A DNA stretch of 64,000 nucleotides from Parolsenella catena. GTDB taxonomy: Bacteria; Actinomycetota; Coriobacteriia; Coriobacteriales; Atopobiaceae. The position numbers and the translations under genes were made by a program. Position 1 is the first letter of the stretch. Each line of letters starts with the position of its first letter. The notes beneath the pieces are model-generated. The model was not told the origin of the DNA. It ran no database searches and saw only the letters and a program-made list of their open reading frames with translations. Shown in pieces: positions 34,291-43,269 of the stretch. The DNA is taken from positions 992,001 through 1,056,000 of the forward strand of contig NZ_AP019367.1 of assembly GCF_003966955.1 (NCBI RefSeq). The letters are read 5' to 3'.

Positions 34291-34637
34291 TCCTACCTCC
34301 CATGCATGAATGGGTCTAATTGCGGGACATGGACATGATAGGTCCAAATTGCTCCAGATGTGGAGAATAAGTTTGCAAGCGTTGATGAAGATGTTGAGGA
34401 AACACAAATATGAGATAAGAGGTATATTTATGTGTTCTGTATATGCTTGGTCTTTCTATATGTTGTTGATATATCCGTGTGTTATCTATTTATGTAAGGA
34501 CCAGCTGCATATATATGCTAGCTGGTCCTTTTAATTAACGATACCGTTCGCGGATATAACGAATCATTTCACTGAAACGCAAATCTGAGCCAAGCCATCA
34601 AAACCGCAGCTAATGAGCGAGAAATGAATATCGTCGA
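34291..34637. promoter_or_regulatory. AT-rich control region of the mannose PTS operon
   Basis: This 347-bp stretch is far richer in A and T than the rest of the window. It contains an 11-bp perfect inverted repeat AAGGACCAGCT ... AGCTGGTCCTT (34496-34506 and 34520-34530) enclosing the palindrome GCATATATATGC; TTTAATT follows on the plus strand. It probably terminates pepP transcripts or binds a regulator. TTTGCAAGCGTTGAT near 34371-34385 resembles a catabolite-response (cre) site, and TATA-like boxes occur on both strands. I see no convincing sigma-54 site. A 74-codon plus-strand frame here does not look like a gene. Confidence 0.5.
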
Positions 34638-35762
34638 TTAGCACGGAATGACCGTGAGCTCATGCGGCGATTCCGTGAACGGCTCATAGCCGTCCTCCGT
34701 GACGAGGCCGAAGTCCTCGAGACGGATGCCGAACTTGCCCGGCAGGTAGATGCCCGGCTCAATCGTGATGACGGCACCGGCGGGAATGGGCTCCATGTTG
34801 CGGCGGTTGAAGTTGGGCTCCTCGTGAATCTCGACGCCCACGCCGTGTCCGAGGCCGTGCTTGTAGAAGTCACCGTAGCCGGCGTCCGAGATGACCTTCA
34901 CCGAGTGGTCGTAGACGTCCTTGCCGATGACGCCGGCACGGGCCATGGCCGCGCACTCCTCGTGAGCCTGGCGCACGACGTCGTAGACGTGGCGCTGCTC
35001 GTCTGAGGGCTCGCCCACGCAGACGGTGCGCGTCATGTCGGAGTGGTAGTCGGCCACTGTGCAGCCGTAGTCCATGACGATCATGTCGCCCTTCTCGACC
35101 ACGCGGGGGCCGGGCTGGGCGTGCGGGTTGGCGCCGTTGGGACCGCTCGCGATGATGGTGCCAAAGGACAGGCCGTCGGCGCCGTGGGAGAGCATGTAGT
35201 TCTCGAGCTCGGCGCGGATCTGCTGCTCGGTGACGCCCGGCTTGATGTAGCCGCAGATGTGGCGGAACGCCTCGTCGGTGATGCGCTGGGCGGCGCGCAT
35301 GAGCTCGATCTCCTCGGAGTCCTTGACCGCACGGAGCTTCACGAGGTCGCCGTGCAGGCGCGGAAGCAGGCACGCCACGGAGCGCTGCGAAAGGGCAACC
35401 TTGAGGGCATCGTAGAAGTCGAGCGTGCACGTGTCCTCGATGGCCACGACGCGGGCATGGGCCTCGCGGATGCGGTCGGCGACCCACTGCTCGGCGCCGG
35501 TGATGGTCTCGTCAAGCTCCCAGGCGGTGTTGGCACCCAGGCGCTCGCAGAAGGTGTTGTAGTAGCGCGAGTCCGTGTGCAGCAGCTGGCGCGTGGGCGT
35601 GATGACGGCCGTGTGGGCCACCTCGTCGTCGAACGTGCGCTCGCAGCCCGTGAGCCAGCGCAGGTCAGGGTTGTTGCGCAGGATGACGGCGTCATAGCCG
35701 CGCTCCTCCATGATTGCGCGGAGCTTTGCCACGCGCGCGGCACAGGCCTTCTCGTCTGCCAT
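34638..35762 (-). CDS. pepP: Xaa-Pro aminopeptidase (M24 family)
   Basis: A 374-residue pita-bread peptidase. The N-terminal creatinase-like domain (residues 1-130) precedes the M24 catalytic domain, whose metal ligands are all visible: Asp in VMDYGCTVADYHSDMTRT (two Asp), His in GHGVGVEIHEEP, and Glu in ITIEPGIYLPGKFGIRLEDFG (two Glu). It releases N-terminal residues ahead of proline. AAGGAA lies upstream of the ATG. Elsewhere in Gram-positives this gene is directly followed by efp; here the mannose PTS operon lies between them. Confidence 0.92.
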   Translation of the reverse strand: MADEKACAARVAKLRAIMEERGYDAVILRNNPDLRWLTGCERTFDDEVAHTAVITPTRQLLHTDSRYYNTFCERLGANTAWELDETITGAEQWVADRIREAHARVVAIEDTCTLDFYDALKVALSQRSVACLLPRLHGDLVKLRAVKDSEEIELMRAAQRITDEAFRHICGYIKPGVTEQQIRAELENYMLSHGADGLSFGTIIASGPNGANPHAQPGPRVVEKGDMIVMDYGCTVADYHSDMTRTVCVGEPSDEQRHVYDVVRQAHEECAAMARAGVIGKDVYDHSVKVISDAGYGDFYKHGLGHGVGVEIHEEPNFNRRNMEPIPAGAVITIEPGIYLPGKFGIRLEDFGLVTEDGYEPFTESPHELTVIPC

Positions 35763-35800
35763 ATGTGTTCCTTTCCTCGAGGGTATTGGACGGGTTCATA

Positions 35801-35826
35801 GAAAGGCGCGGCCTGGGAGCCGCGCC
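35801..35826 (-). terminator. Terminator after the AroB-like gene
   Basis: GGCGCGGC (35805-35812) and GCCGCGCC (35819-35826) form a perfect 8-bp stem with a 6-nt loop. On the minus strand TTTCTATG follows. It separates the AroB-like gene from pepP. Confidence 0.7.
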
Positions 35827-35835
35827 GGGGGTGTG

Positions 35836-37158
35836 CTAGTTGGCTTGCTCCGGGGCCTCGGGGGCGGGCGTCTCAGGGACGGACGTCTTGGGTGCCTCGG
35901 TGGCCTCAGTGACCGCGGCCGCCTCGCGGGCGCGACGGCGTGCGAGCTTGCGACGGCTCTTGCACCAGCCGCTCAGGTGCTCCAGCAGCATCTCGTCCGG
36001 GACCGAGGTGAGACGCACGCGCCCAAACCCAAGCGGCAGGGCAAGCATGAAGCGGTTGGAGCGGCTGAACTCCTCGGCCTTGAGACAGTCGAGGAGCGCC
36101 TGCGGCTCTATGACGCAGGCGACCTCGGAAAGACCAAGCTTCTCGAGCAGGCCGTCTTGGGTGAACACGAAGTCAACGAGCTTGTCGTCGGGCGCCTGCT
36201 TGGCGGCGGCAAGGCGCGCCGCGATGCGCAGGCCCTCGGCGAACAGGCGCGCCGAGCCGGGATTCTCGTCCACGAGATAGCGGGCGGCATCGGCGTGCTG
36301 GGACTCCACGGCGCGCTCGAGGGCGCGCCCGATGGCCTGGCCATAGAGGATGCCCTGCCTCATGGCGAGGGCCGACGAGGAGACCACGCGGGCTCGGGAC
36401 TTCGTGATGTCGAGGATGGCCGCAACGAGCGTGTCCTCCGCGGCGGCAATGACGCCGTCAGCGCGCACGGCAAGCTCGTTGAAGCTGTTCTCGCCCGCAG
36501 AGACCGCCCCCGCGACCATGACGGCACGGCCCATGAGCTCGGAGTTCGTGAGGTCGCCGGAGACAAACACGCTTGGGTCCGCGATCATGAAGCGGGCGTT
36601 TCCACGAGCCACGAGCATGTCGGGCGCGGCCGGGGCGTCGATGGGGCGCGGCGTCACGGTGACGTCTGTTACGGCGTCGAGCGTCGTGGCCACGGCGACG
36701 ACGGGGCACCCCGTGTGCCACGTGGCGCCCGCGAAGATGGCGAGCGAGATGACGTCGGCATCGCCCACGACGACGATGGGGTCGTCTGCGGTGACGTGCT
36801 CGGAGGCAAGCCCCTGGTAGAGTGCCGTGACGTTCTCAATGCTGCGGGCGGCACGTCCGGCGGGCACGCTCGTGAGGCTCACGGCAAAGCCCGCGTCCTT
36901 GAGCAGCCTGCTGCACCTCTCCGTGAGCTCGGCGTCGATGTCATCGCCGCTCACGAGAAGGGCGCGACTCGGCTTGCCTGCCGCGATCCTGGCGGCGTTG
37001 CCAAGCTGGTCGAGCGCGCCGGTGCCCACGCGCATGTCACACGAGCCCGCGCGCATGACGACGGACTGCCTGCGCACGACAGGCGCCGGGGCTGGCTCGG
37101 GAGCGATCTTTGCCTCGGGCGCCGCCTGCTCGGCGGCCTCGGTATTCTCGTCACTCAT
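35836..37158 (-). CDS. AroB-like protein lacking dehydroquinate synthase metal ligands
   Basis: A 440-residue protein with the fold and gene position of 3-dehydroquinate synthase but altered active site. The NAD-site part reads VVVGDADVISLAIFAGATWHTGCPVVAVATTLDAVTDV, aligning with GGGVIGDLAGFAAAT ... VPTTLLAQVDS in AroB. Where AroB has the zinc Glu of AGLAEVIKYG, this protein has RAVMVAGAV. AroB's GHTFGHAIE becomes GQAIGRALE and the LHGEA histidine is also absent. Extra Ala/Glu/Pro-rich tails flank both ends. It is likely a pseudoenzyme, or an enzyme with a changed reaction. Its start overlaps aroK by four bases (ATGA). Confidence 0.75.
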   Translation of the reverse strand: MSDENTEAAEQAAPEAKIAPEPAPAPVVRRQSVVMRAGSCDMRVGTGALDQLGNAARIAAGKPSRALLVSGDDIDAELTERCSRLLKDAGFAVSLTSVPAGRAARSIENVTALYQGLASEHVTADDPIVVVGDADVISLAIFAGATWHTGCPVVAVATTLDAVTDVTVTPRPIDAPAAPDMLVARGNARFMIADPSVFVSGDLTNSELMGRAVMVAGAVSAGENSFNELAVRADGVIAAAEDTLVAAILDITKSRARVVSSSALAMRQGILYGQAIGRALERAVESQHADAARYLVDENPGSARLFAEGLRIAARLAAAKQAPDDKLVDFVFTQDGLLEKLGLSEVACVIEPQALLDCLKAEEFSRSNRFMLALPLGFGRVRLTSVPDEMLLEHLSGWCKSRRKLARRRAREAAAVTEATEAPKTSVPETPAPEAPEQAN

Positions 37159-37706
37159 AGCAGTCCCCTTTCCCAGAGCAGCTCACCCACGTCATAGGCA
37201 ACCTGCTCGAACGTCTTACCAGAGATGATGACGCGATAGTCGCACGCAGCCTCGTACAGGGGCCTGCGATGGGCGTAGAGCTCGCGCGCGTGGGCGAGGT
37301 CCCCCAGGTCCGGGCGCTTCTCTGGGCGACGGATCTGGCGCAGTGAGTCCTCAAGCGTGCCGTCGAGAAAGACGACGCTACCCATCTCGTGCATGAGGAC
37401 GGCGTTGCGCTCGCTCTCGATGATGCCGCCGCCACAGCTCACGAGCAGGCTGCGGCGCCGACGCAGGCTCTCGAGCGAGCGGGTCTCCGCCACGCGGAAC
37501 GCCTGCTCCCCACGCGTCTCGAAGATGCGGGCCACACTGGCGTGAAGGTCGCGCTCGACCATGTGGTCCACGTCGACGAACGAGCGGTGGAACATGTTGC
37601 CGAGGTTGCGGGCGACCGTCGTCTTGCCGGCGCCGAGGAAGCCGATGAAGAAGACGTGGTCGCAGCCGTGGTGTGCCCGGTTGCGATCGCGACGTGCCTC
37701 GTCCAT
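37155..37706 (-). CDS. aroK: Shikimate kinase
   Basis: A 183-residue P-loop kinase. Walker A is GFLGAGKTTVARNLG, followed by the shikimate-binding Asp pair region VDVDHMVERD and the FRVAE and SCGGGII segments. The lid is around RPEKRPDL. It phosphorylates shikimate in aromatic amino acid synthesis. GGGGAGG lies four bases ahead of the ATG. It overlaps the downstream AroB-like gene by four bases. Confidence 0.93.
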   Translation of the reverse strand: MDEARRDRNRAHHGCDHVFFIGFLGAGKTTVARNLGNMFHRSFVDVDHMVERDLHASVARIFETRGEQAFRVAETRSLESLRRRRSLLVSCGGGIIESERNAVLMHEMGSVVFLDGTLEDSLRQIRRPEKRPDLGDLAHARELYAHRRPLYEAACDYRVIISGKTFEQVAYDVGELLWERGLL

Positions 37707-37727
37707 CTGGCCTCCCCTCTCGTGGAT

Positions 37728-37759
37728 AAAAAAGCCGGCGCCCCAGACGCTGCGCCGGC
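37728..37759 (-). terminator. Rho-independent terminator after the A24 peptidase gene
   Basis: GCCGGCG (37734-37740) pairs with CGCCGGC (37753-37759); on the minus strand six T follow (37728-37733). A strong terminator that ends the alaS-to-A24 peptidase gene block and precedes aroK. Confidence 0.92.
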
Positions 37760-37850
37760 CATGCGTGCATATCTGGGTTCAATTCTACCGCAGGGCATAC
37801 GTGCCCGTCCCAAAGCAAGTCGACCCAGGCTGCTCCATATCTGCCAGGCG

Positions 37851-38309
37851 CTAGGAAACGAGGCACGTGAGGAGCAGGGTACCCGCAAAAGCAGCCGAAA
37901 GCCACGGGCCAAGCGCAAACGTGCGCTGCCTCGTCGCCAGAGCCCATACGGCGCCAAACAGACAGGCCACGGCAAACGCCGGGACCACAAGCCAGCCGAG
38001 CGAAACCGCCCAGGCGGCCGCGAGCTTGACGTCGCCTAGGCCAAGCCCGGCCCGACCAGCCACGCGCCGGTACAGCATCTCCGCGGCAAAGCCTGCGAGC
38101 AGAACCGCACATGCCGCAACAAAGGCCATGAGCGGCTTGCCGAGCGGGGGAATCGCACCCGTGGCAAGACGAGCAAGCTGCAGGCACACGCCGCACGCCG
38201 CAACGCCCGCGCAGCACGCGTTGGGAATCCTGCGGGTCCGCGCATCAACCACGGCAGCCCACGCGCTCAGGGCAACCAGCACCGCCGCCGCAAGCCACAC
38301 GAGACTCAC
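37851..38309 (-). CDS. A24-type prepilin peptidase-like membrane protein
   Basis: A 152-residue membrane protein with about five hydrophobic helices. Both A24 aspartates are visible: DARTRRIPN near residue 23 and GLGDVKLAAAW near residue 92. It lacks the N-terminal methyltransferase domain of full-length prepilin peptidases. Such short forms process type IV pilin or Tad/competence pseudopilin leaders. No pilin genes lie in this window, so the substrate is unknown. The start is GTG at 38309, overlapping the yqeG stop (GTGA). Confidence 0.8.
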   Translation of the reverse strand: MSLVWLAAAVLVALSAWAAVVDARTRRIPNACCAGVAACGVCLQLARLATGAIPPLGKPLMAFVAACAVLLAGFAAEMLYRRVAGRAGLGLGDVKLAAAWAVSLGWLVVPAFAVACLFGAVWALATRQRTFALGPWLSAAFAGTLLLTCLVS

Positions 38310-38791
38310 CTGCGCGCGCCTATCGCCCGCTCGAACACGCGGAAGATGTGCGTGTACCACAAATCGCTCGTGCTCTGGGGCTCAACGAGGATCGTGCGCA
38401 CGCCCGCAAGGTTGCCGGCCATGACATCGGTGAACACCTGGTCGCCAATGAGCACGGCCTCGCGAGCCTCGACGCCCACGAGCGAAAGCGCTCGCCTCAC
38501 CGCAAAGGGCGCAGGCTTCATGGCATGGTGCACCACGACGCACCCAAGCTCGGCCGCGCTCGCCTCGACCTGCTGGGTGTGAAAGTTGTTCGACACCATG
38601 CACAGCGCGATGCCCGCCGCACGCACGCGAGAGATCCACTCCATGACATCGGCGGGTGCCTCGCCCGTATCTCGGGGGACCACGGTGTTGTCACGGTCGA
38701 ACAGCACGCAGCGAACGCCGAGAGAGACAAGCTCCTCAACGTCGACGTCGGTGATGGCGCGCTCGAGGCGCCAGGGCCTGACAAGACTCAT
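38306..38791 (-). CDS. YqeG-family HAD (IIIA) phosphatase
   Basis: A 161-residue HAD phosphatase of the YqeG type. Motif I is LFDRDNTVVP, motif II lies in ALCMVSNNFHTQQ, motif III is MKPAPFAVRRAL and motif IV is VLIGDQVFTDVMAGNLAGVRTILV. The family acts on small phosphorylated substrates such as phosphatidylglycerophosphate in some lineages; the role here is not proven. It starts one base after the mltG stop and overlaps the A24 peptidase gene. Confidence 0.88.
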   Translation of the reverse strand: MSLVRPWRLERAITDVDVEELVSLGVRCVLFDRDNTVVPRDTGEAPADVMEWISRVRAAGIALCMVSNNFHTQQVEASAAELGCVVVHHAMKPAPFAVRRALSLVGVEAREAVLIGDQVFTDVMAGNLAGVRTILVEPQSTSDLWYTHIFRVFERAIGARR

Positions 38792-40114
38792 CTACCTGTT
38801 CTCCTCAATGGCCTGGAGGTGCTCGTCGTAGGTCGAGGAGAACCACTCGTCGGTCTGGGTGATGTAGAAGTAGAGGTAATCCGTATCGTCTGGCGAGAGG
38901 ACCGCCTTGATGGAGTCAACGGAGGGCGTGCAGATGGGCGTAGGCGTAAGGCCAGCGTTGAGGTAGGTGTTGTAGGGGCTCTCGGTCTTGAGGTCGTCGG
39001 CCGTGACCTCGCCGCCCGTGACGTACATCATCGTGGCGTCGCTCTGCAGCGCCATGCCGGCCTTGAGACGGTTGAAGAACACCGAGGCCACCTTGGGGCG
39101 CTGTCCGTCAGTCACGGCCTCGCGCTCCACGATGGAGGCAAGCTTGATGACGTCGTAGTCGCTCATCGTGATGCCGTAGCGGTCTGCGATGAGGGCCTCG
39201 CCGCTCGCAAAGTCCAGCGACGCCACGTCCGCGTTGTACTGATCGAGCATGGCGCGAATCACCGCGTCCGCAGTGACATCGCTGCGTCCGGAGAAGTCGT
39301 AGGTCTTGGGGCACAGGAAGCCCTCGAGCGAGTCGTCGGCGGCATTGGCAAGGAACGGATAGTCCGCCACGTAGTTGGAGGCCTTAGCCTGCGCGATGAA
39401 GTCATCGCCGGAGACTGAGAGCGCCTCGGAGACGAGACGGGCCGTCTGGGGGACCGTGAGCCCCTCGGGAACGGTGAGGCGGCCCGAGGTCGAGTTGGGG
39501 CCACTGATGAGCTGACTGATGATGGAATCTATGTCCTGGCCCACCGTGAACACGTAGGCGCCGCTCTTGAGCTGCGAGTCTGCCTTCTGCTTGCGCGCCT
39601 GCGTGATGAAGTCATCGGTGTTCGCGATGACGCCGGCGTCCTTGAGCTTGGCCGCAACCGCGTTGGCACCGGAGCCGTCGTCGATGACGACCTCCACCTG
39701 CTCGCCCTGGTTGGGAAGCGTGTCCTGCCCCGCTCCTCCCCCGAACACGCGAGAGATGACAAAGGCGAGGCCCACGACCACCACGAGCGCGGCCGCCGCT
39801 ATGCCCGCGATGACGGGAGCCTTTCTGGAGTGGCCGCCGCGACGCGCGGCCTCGCGCTGGGAACGGGAGCGAGGCGCGGCCAGGCTCTGCATGCCAGCTG
39901 CCTGACGCGCACGGGAGCCGCGGACAGGCGCGGTGGCGGGGCGCCTTGGCGAGTGGGCCGCCGGGCGAACGCGTGGCTGGCCCGAGCGGCCGGCATGCGC
40001 ACGGGCACCAGAGGGCGCCGAGAAGCGCCTCCCGCTCGCAGAGGGGCGAGACGAACCCGCCGCTCCCCCGCCTGTGGAGAAGCGGGGCGAGCGGCGGCGC
40101 GACGAGTCTGTCAT
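38792..40114 (-). CDS. mltG: Endolytic murein transglycosylase MltG
   Basis: A 440-residue YceG/MltG protein. The first 105 residues are a cytosolic Ser/Arg/Pro-rich low-complexity segment; a single transmembrane helix (VIAGIAAAALVVVVGLAFVIS) leads to an external LysM-like domain and the YceG catalytic domain. The catalytic Glu is in KLASIVEREAVT, with SPYNTYLNAGLTPTPICTPS downstream. It cuts nascent glycan strands and sets their length. ruvX and alaS lie upstream, as in many bacteria. The long basic N tail is more extended than in E. coli. Confidence 0.92.
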   Translation of the reverse strand: MTDSSRRRSPRFSTGGGAAGSSRPSASGRRFSAPSGARAHAGRSGQPRVRPAAHSPRRPATAPVRGSRARQAAGMQSLAAPRSRSQREAARRGGHSRKAPVIAGIAAAALVVVVGLAFVISRVFGGGAGQDTLPNQGEQVEVVIDDGSGANAVAAKLKDAGVIANTDDFITQARKQKADSQLKSGAYVFTVGQDIDSIISQLISGPNSTSGRLTVPEGLTVPQTARLVSEALSVSGDDFIAQAKASNYVADYPFLANAADDSLEGFLCPKTYDFSGRSDVTADAVIRAMLDQYNADVASLDFASGEALIADRYGITMSDYDVIKLASIVEREAVTDGQRPKVASVFFNRLKAGMALQSDATMMYVTGGEVTADDLKTESPYNTYLNAGLTPTPICTPSVDSIKAVLSPDDTDYLYFYITQTDEWFSSTYDEHLQAIEENR

Positions 40115-40172
40115 GGTTGGGCCCTTCTCGAAACGTGGGCCCGTGCAAGCACCCGCGGCGGTCTGCTAGTCG

Positions 40173-40598
40173 CTAGAACGTGTCGTCCTGCCCATGCGAG
40201 TCAAGCCAAGCTTGCAGGAACAACGACGCTGCAATCATATCAACCTTGCCACGCATCTGCTTCTCGCGAAGGCCCTGCTCACGCAATATGCGCTTGGCCT
40301 CGGAGGAGGAGAGCCGCTCGTCTGCGAACTCGAGGGGCAGGCCGCACGCGTCTGCGATCTGACGGGCCTGAGCCATGATGCGCTCGGCCTGCGGGCCATC
40401 CTCGCCAGACATGGTCTGGGGACGGCCGCAGACGAGCACGTCTGGCTCGTAGTCCTCGAGGATGCGGCGGAAGGTGCGGGCATGGCCCAGCACCTCCGCC
40501 GCCGGAAGCACCTTGACGGGGCTGGCGACGCGACCGGAGGCGTCGCTCGCGGCGATGCCGATGCGAACCTCGCCAATGTCTAGCGCAAGCGCCCTCAC
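40173..40598 (-). CDS. ruvX: Pre-16S rRNA nuclease / Holliday junction resolvase-like YqgF (RuvX)
   Basis: A 141-residue RNase H-fold protein. Key segments are RALALDIGEVRIGIAASD with the catalytic Asp, VLVCGRPQTMSGEDGPQA, FADERLSSSEAKRIL and KVDMIAASLFLQAWLDS with the C-terminal acidic ligand. The family matures the 5' end of 16S rRNA. The start is GTG at 40598, with AAGGCGG overlapping the alaS stop codon five bases upstream. The longer frame upstream lies inside alaS. Confidence 0.9.
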   Translation of the reverse strand: MRALALDIGEVRIGIAASDASGRVASPVKVLPAAEVLGHARTFRRILEDYEPDVLVCGRPQTMSGEDGPQAERIMAQARQIADACGLPLEFADERLSSSEAKRILREQGLREKQMRGKVDMIAASLFLQAWLDSHGQDDTF

Positions 40599-40608
40599 GA
40601 GAGCCGCC

Positions 40609-43269
40609 TTAGGCCAGCATCTCGCGGGCGGCGGCGAGCGCGGCCTCGATGCCCGCGGCGTCCTTGCCGCCGGCCTGAGCCATGTTGGGACGGCCGCCGC
40701 CACGACCGCCAACGTGCTCGGCAACCTTGCGGATGACGTCGCCGGCGCCAAAGCCGGCCTTCACGGCGCCGTCGGTGGCGGCGGCAAGGAGGGCCACCTT
40801 GCCCTCGGGCGTGGCCGTGGCCAGGAAGCACGCGACGTCGCCGCCGTTGGCCTTGTCGCGGATGGCGTCCCAGGCCTCGCGCAGCTCGCCGGCCTCGAGG
40901 CCGTCCATACGGGCGATGACGGCCTTGTAGGAGCCGCAGTCGATGGCGGCGCCCATGGCGGCCTGGATCTTGTCGGAAGAACCGCCGAGAAGGGCCTGCT
41001 TGAGCTTGGCCTCGGCCTCGCGGGCGCCCGCCTTGATGTCGGCGATGCGGCCGGCGGCGTCCTCGGGGCGGCACTTGAGCTCGGCGGCCACGGCGTCGAG
41101 GGCTTCGTTGCGCTCGTCGAGCCAGGCAAGGGCGCCCAGGCTCGTCACGGCCTCGATGCGGCGGACGTTGGAGCCCGTGGAGGACTCGGAGACAATCTTG
41201 AACAGGCCGAGCTCGGAGGTGTTGCGGGCGTGCGTGCCGCCGCAAAGCTCGCGGCTGAACGGCACGTCCTCGGTGCCGCAGGAGACCATGCGCACCACGT
41301 CGCCGTACTTCTCGCCAAACAGGGCAACGGCACCGGCGGCCTTGGCCTCCTCAATGTCGCAGACCTTCGTGACGACCGGCTTGGCCGAGAAGATCTCGAC
41401 GTTCACGAGGTCTTCGACCTCGTGCAGCTGCTCGGCCGTGAGGGCCTCGAAGTGCGTGAAGTCAAAGCGCAGGCGGCCGTCGTCCACGAGAGACCCCGCC
41501 TGGTTGACGTGCTCGCCGAGCACAGACTTGAGCGCGGCGTCGAGCAGGTGCGTGGCCGTGTGGTTGCGACGGATGAGCTCGCGGCGGTGAGCGTCGATCG
41601 AGGCGGTCACGACGTCACCCTCGTGGAGCGTGCCCTCAAAGACCTTTGCCACGTGCGCGTACAGGCCGTTGTGACCCTTCGTGTCCGTGACCTCGAGCTT
41701 GGCAGCCTCGGAGACGAGCGTGCCGGTGTCGCCCACCTGGCCGCCCATCTCGGCGTAGAACGGCGTGCGGTCGAGCAGAACCTCGACCTTGGAGCCCTCG
41801 GCGGCCTCGCTCACGCGCTCGCCGTCTGCCACGATGGCAACAACCTTGGCGCCCTTGAGCTCGTTGTGCTCGTAGCCATCGAACTCGGTGGGGGCCAGCT
41901 CGTCGGACAGGGCGGTCCAGACGTTGTTGAAGTCACCCCAGGCGTCGCGGTTGGCGGCGGCTCGGGCGCGGCTCTTCTGCTCTGCCATGCAGGCATCGAA
42001 GGCGTCCATGTCAACGTCGTGGCCCGCACCCTGGGCAATCTCGACCGTGAGGTCGATGGGGAAGCCGTAGGTGTCGTGCAGCTTGAAGGCAACGTCGCCG
42101 GGCAGCGTGGTGCCGGCGTCTAGGCCATCGAGCGCCTCGTCGAGGTAGGCGCGGCCGGTATCGAGCGTCGTGGAGAAGCGCTCCTCCTCGGCCGAGACGA
42201 TGCCCTTGACCAGCGCGACGTTCTTGAGCAGCTCAGGGTAGGCCCCGCCCATGATCTCGTTCACGGCATCGATGAACTTCGTGAGGAAGGCGCCCTCGAT
42301 GCCCAGCAGGCGGCCATGGAACACGGCGCGACGCAGCAGACGACGCAGGACGTACTCACGGCCCTCGTTGCCCGGAAGGATGCCGTCAGAGATCATGAAG
42401 TCAACGGCGCGGGCGTGGTCGGCGATGATGCGCAGCGAGCGCGACGGGCCGGAGTAGGCCTCCGGGTCGTAGCTCTTGCCGGAGATCTGCTCGCCGAGCT
42501 TGATGAGGCCCTGCATGATGTCGCCGTCGTAGTTGGCGCTCTTGTGCTGCAGGATGGCGGCCATGCGCTCCAGGCCCATGCCCGTGTCGAGGTTGCGGTG
42601 CGGCAGCTCCGGCATGGAGCCGTCCTCCTGGCGGTCATACTGCGTGAACACGAGATTCCAGAACTCGAGGAAGCGGTCGCAGTCGCAGCCCGGCTTGCAG
42701 TCCGGCTTGCCGCAGCCCACGTCCTCGCCCTGGTCAAAGTAGATCTCGGAGCAGGGGCCGCAGGGGCCGGTGGGGCCGGCGGCCCAGAAGTTGTCGTCCT
42801 CGCCGAGGCGCGAGATATGGTCCTCGGGAACGCCCAGCGAGCGCCAGACATCGTGGGTCTCGTCGTCGTCTGTGAAGACGGTGAAGTAGAGGCGGTCAAG
42901 CGGAAGCTTGAACTTCTCGGTGATGAGCTCGAAGGCCCAGGCGCAGGCCTGCTGCTTGGAGACGCCGCCGAAGGAGAAGTCGCCGAGCATCTCGAAGAAC
43001 GAGAGGTGACGGCCGTCCTCGCCGATGCAGTCGATGTCGTTGGTGCGCACGCACTTCTGGCAGGAGCAGGCGCCGATCTCCTTCATGGTCTTCTTGCCCT
43101 GGTAGTACTCCTTGAACTGGTTCATGCCGGCGTTGGCAAGAAGCAGCGAGGGGTCCTCCGGCACGAGCGAGGAGCTCGGGTAGAGCTTGAGGCCACGCTC
43201 CTCAAAGAAGTTGAGGAACGTCGAGCGAATCTCGGCGGTGGTCATGGTCGGAAAGTCAGCGGTGCTCAT
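40609..43269 (-). CDS. alaS: Alanyl-tRNA synthetase
   Basis: An 886-residue class II synthetase, normal length. The aminoacylation domain opens with EIRSTFLNFFEERGLKLYPSSSLVP. The editing domain has NHTATHLLDAAL with zinc-binding His and CGGTHARNTSELGLF with Cys and His. The C-Ala domain ends at DAAGIEAALAAAREMLA. It also has a cysteine-rich insert CGKPDCKPGCDC seen in many actinobacterial AlaRS. RBS GGGGAG precedes the ATG. A TATACT -10 box lies about 47 bases upstream (43316-43321). The leader is too short for a T-box. Confidence 0.97.
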   Translation of the reverse strand: MSTADFPTMTTAEIRSTFLNFFEERGLKLYPSSSLVPEDPSLLLANAGMNQFKEYYQGKKTMKEIGACSCQKCVRTNDIDCIGEDGRHLSFFEMLGDFSFGGVSKQQACAWAFELITEKFKLPLDRLYFTVFTDDDETHDVWRSLGVPEDHISRLGEDDNFWAAGPTGPCGPCSEIYFDQGEDVGCGKPDCKPGCDCDRFLEFWNLVFTQYDRQEDGSMPELPHRNLDTGMGLERMAAILQHKSANYDGDIMQGLIKLGEQISGKSYDPEAYSGPSRSLRIIADHARAVDFMISDGILPGNEGREYVLRRLLRRAVFHGRLLGIEGAFLTKFIDAVNEIMGGAYPELLKNVALVKGIVSAEEERFSTTLDTGRAYLDEALDGLDAGTTLPGDVAFKLHDTYGFPIDLTVEIAQGAGHDVDMDAFDACMAEQKSRARAAANRDAWGDFNNVWTALSDELAPTEFDGYEHNELKGAKVVAIVADGERVSEAAEGSKVEVLLDRTPFYAEMGGQVGDTGTLVSEAAKLEVTDTKGHNGLYAHVAKVFEGTLHEGDVVTASIDAHRRELIRRNHTATHLLDAALKSVLGEHVNQAGSLVDDGRLRFDFTHFEALTAEQLHEVEDLVNVEIFSAKPVVTKVCDIEEAKAAGAVALFGEKYGDVVRMVSCGTEDVPFSRELCGGTHARNTSELGLFKIVSESSTGSNVRRIEAVTSLGALAWLDERNEALDAVAAELKCRPEDAAGRIADIKAGAREAEAKLKQALLGGSSDKIQAAMGAAIDCGSYKAVIARMDGLEAGELREAWDAIRDKANGGDVACFLATATPEGKVALLAAATDGAVKAGFGAGDVIRKVAEHVGGRGGGRPNMAQAGGKDAAGIEAALAAAREMLA

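Noticed and set aside
34291-34500. A sigma-54 promoter for the mannose operon
   Set aside because: Such operons use sigma-54 in some Firmicutes, but I find no TGGCAC-N5-TTGC pattern and no LevR-type regulator nearby.
34310-34534. A 74-codon plus-strand frame in the AT-rich PTS control region
   Set aside because: No ribosome binding site, odd Tyr/Ile/Cys-rich content, and it runs through the inverted repeat.
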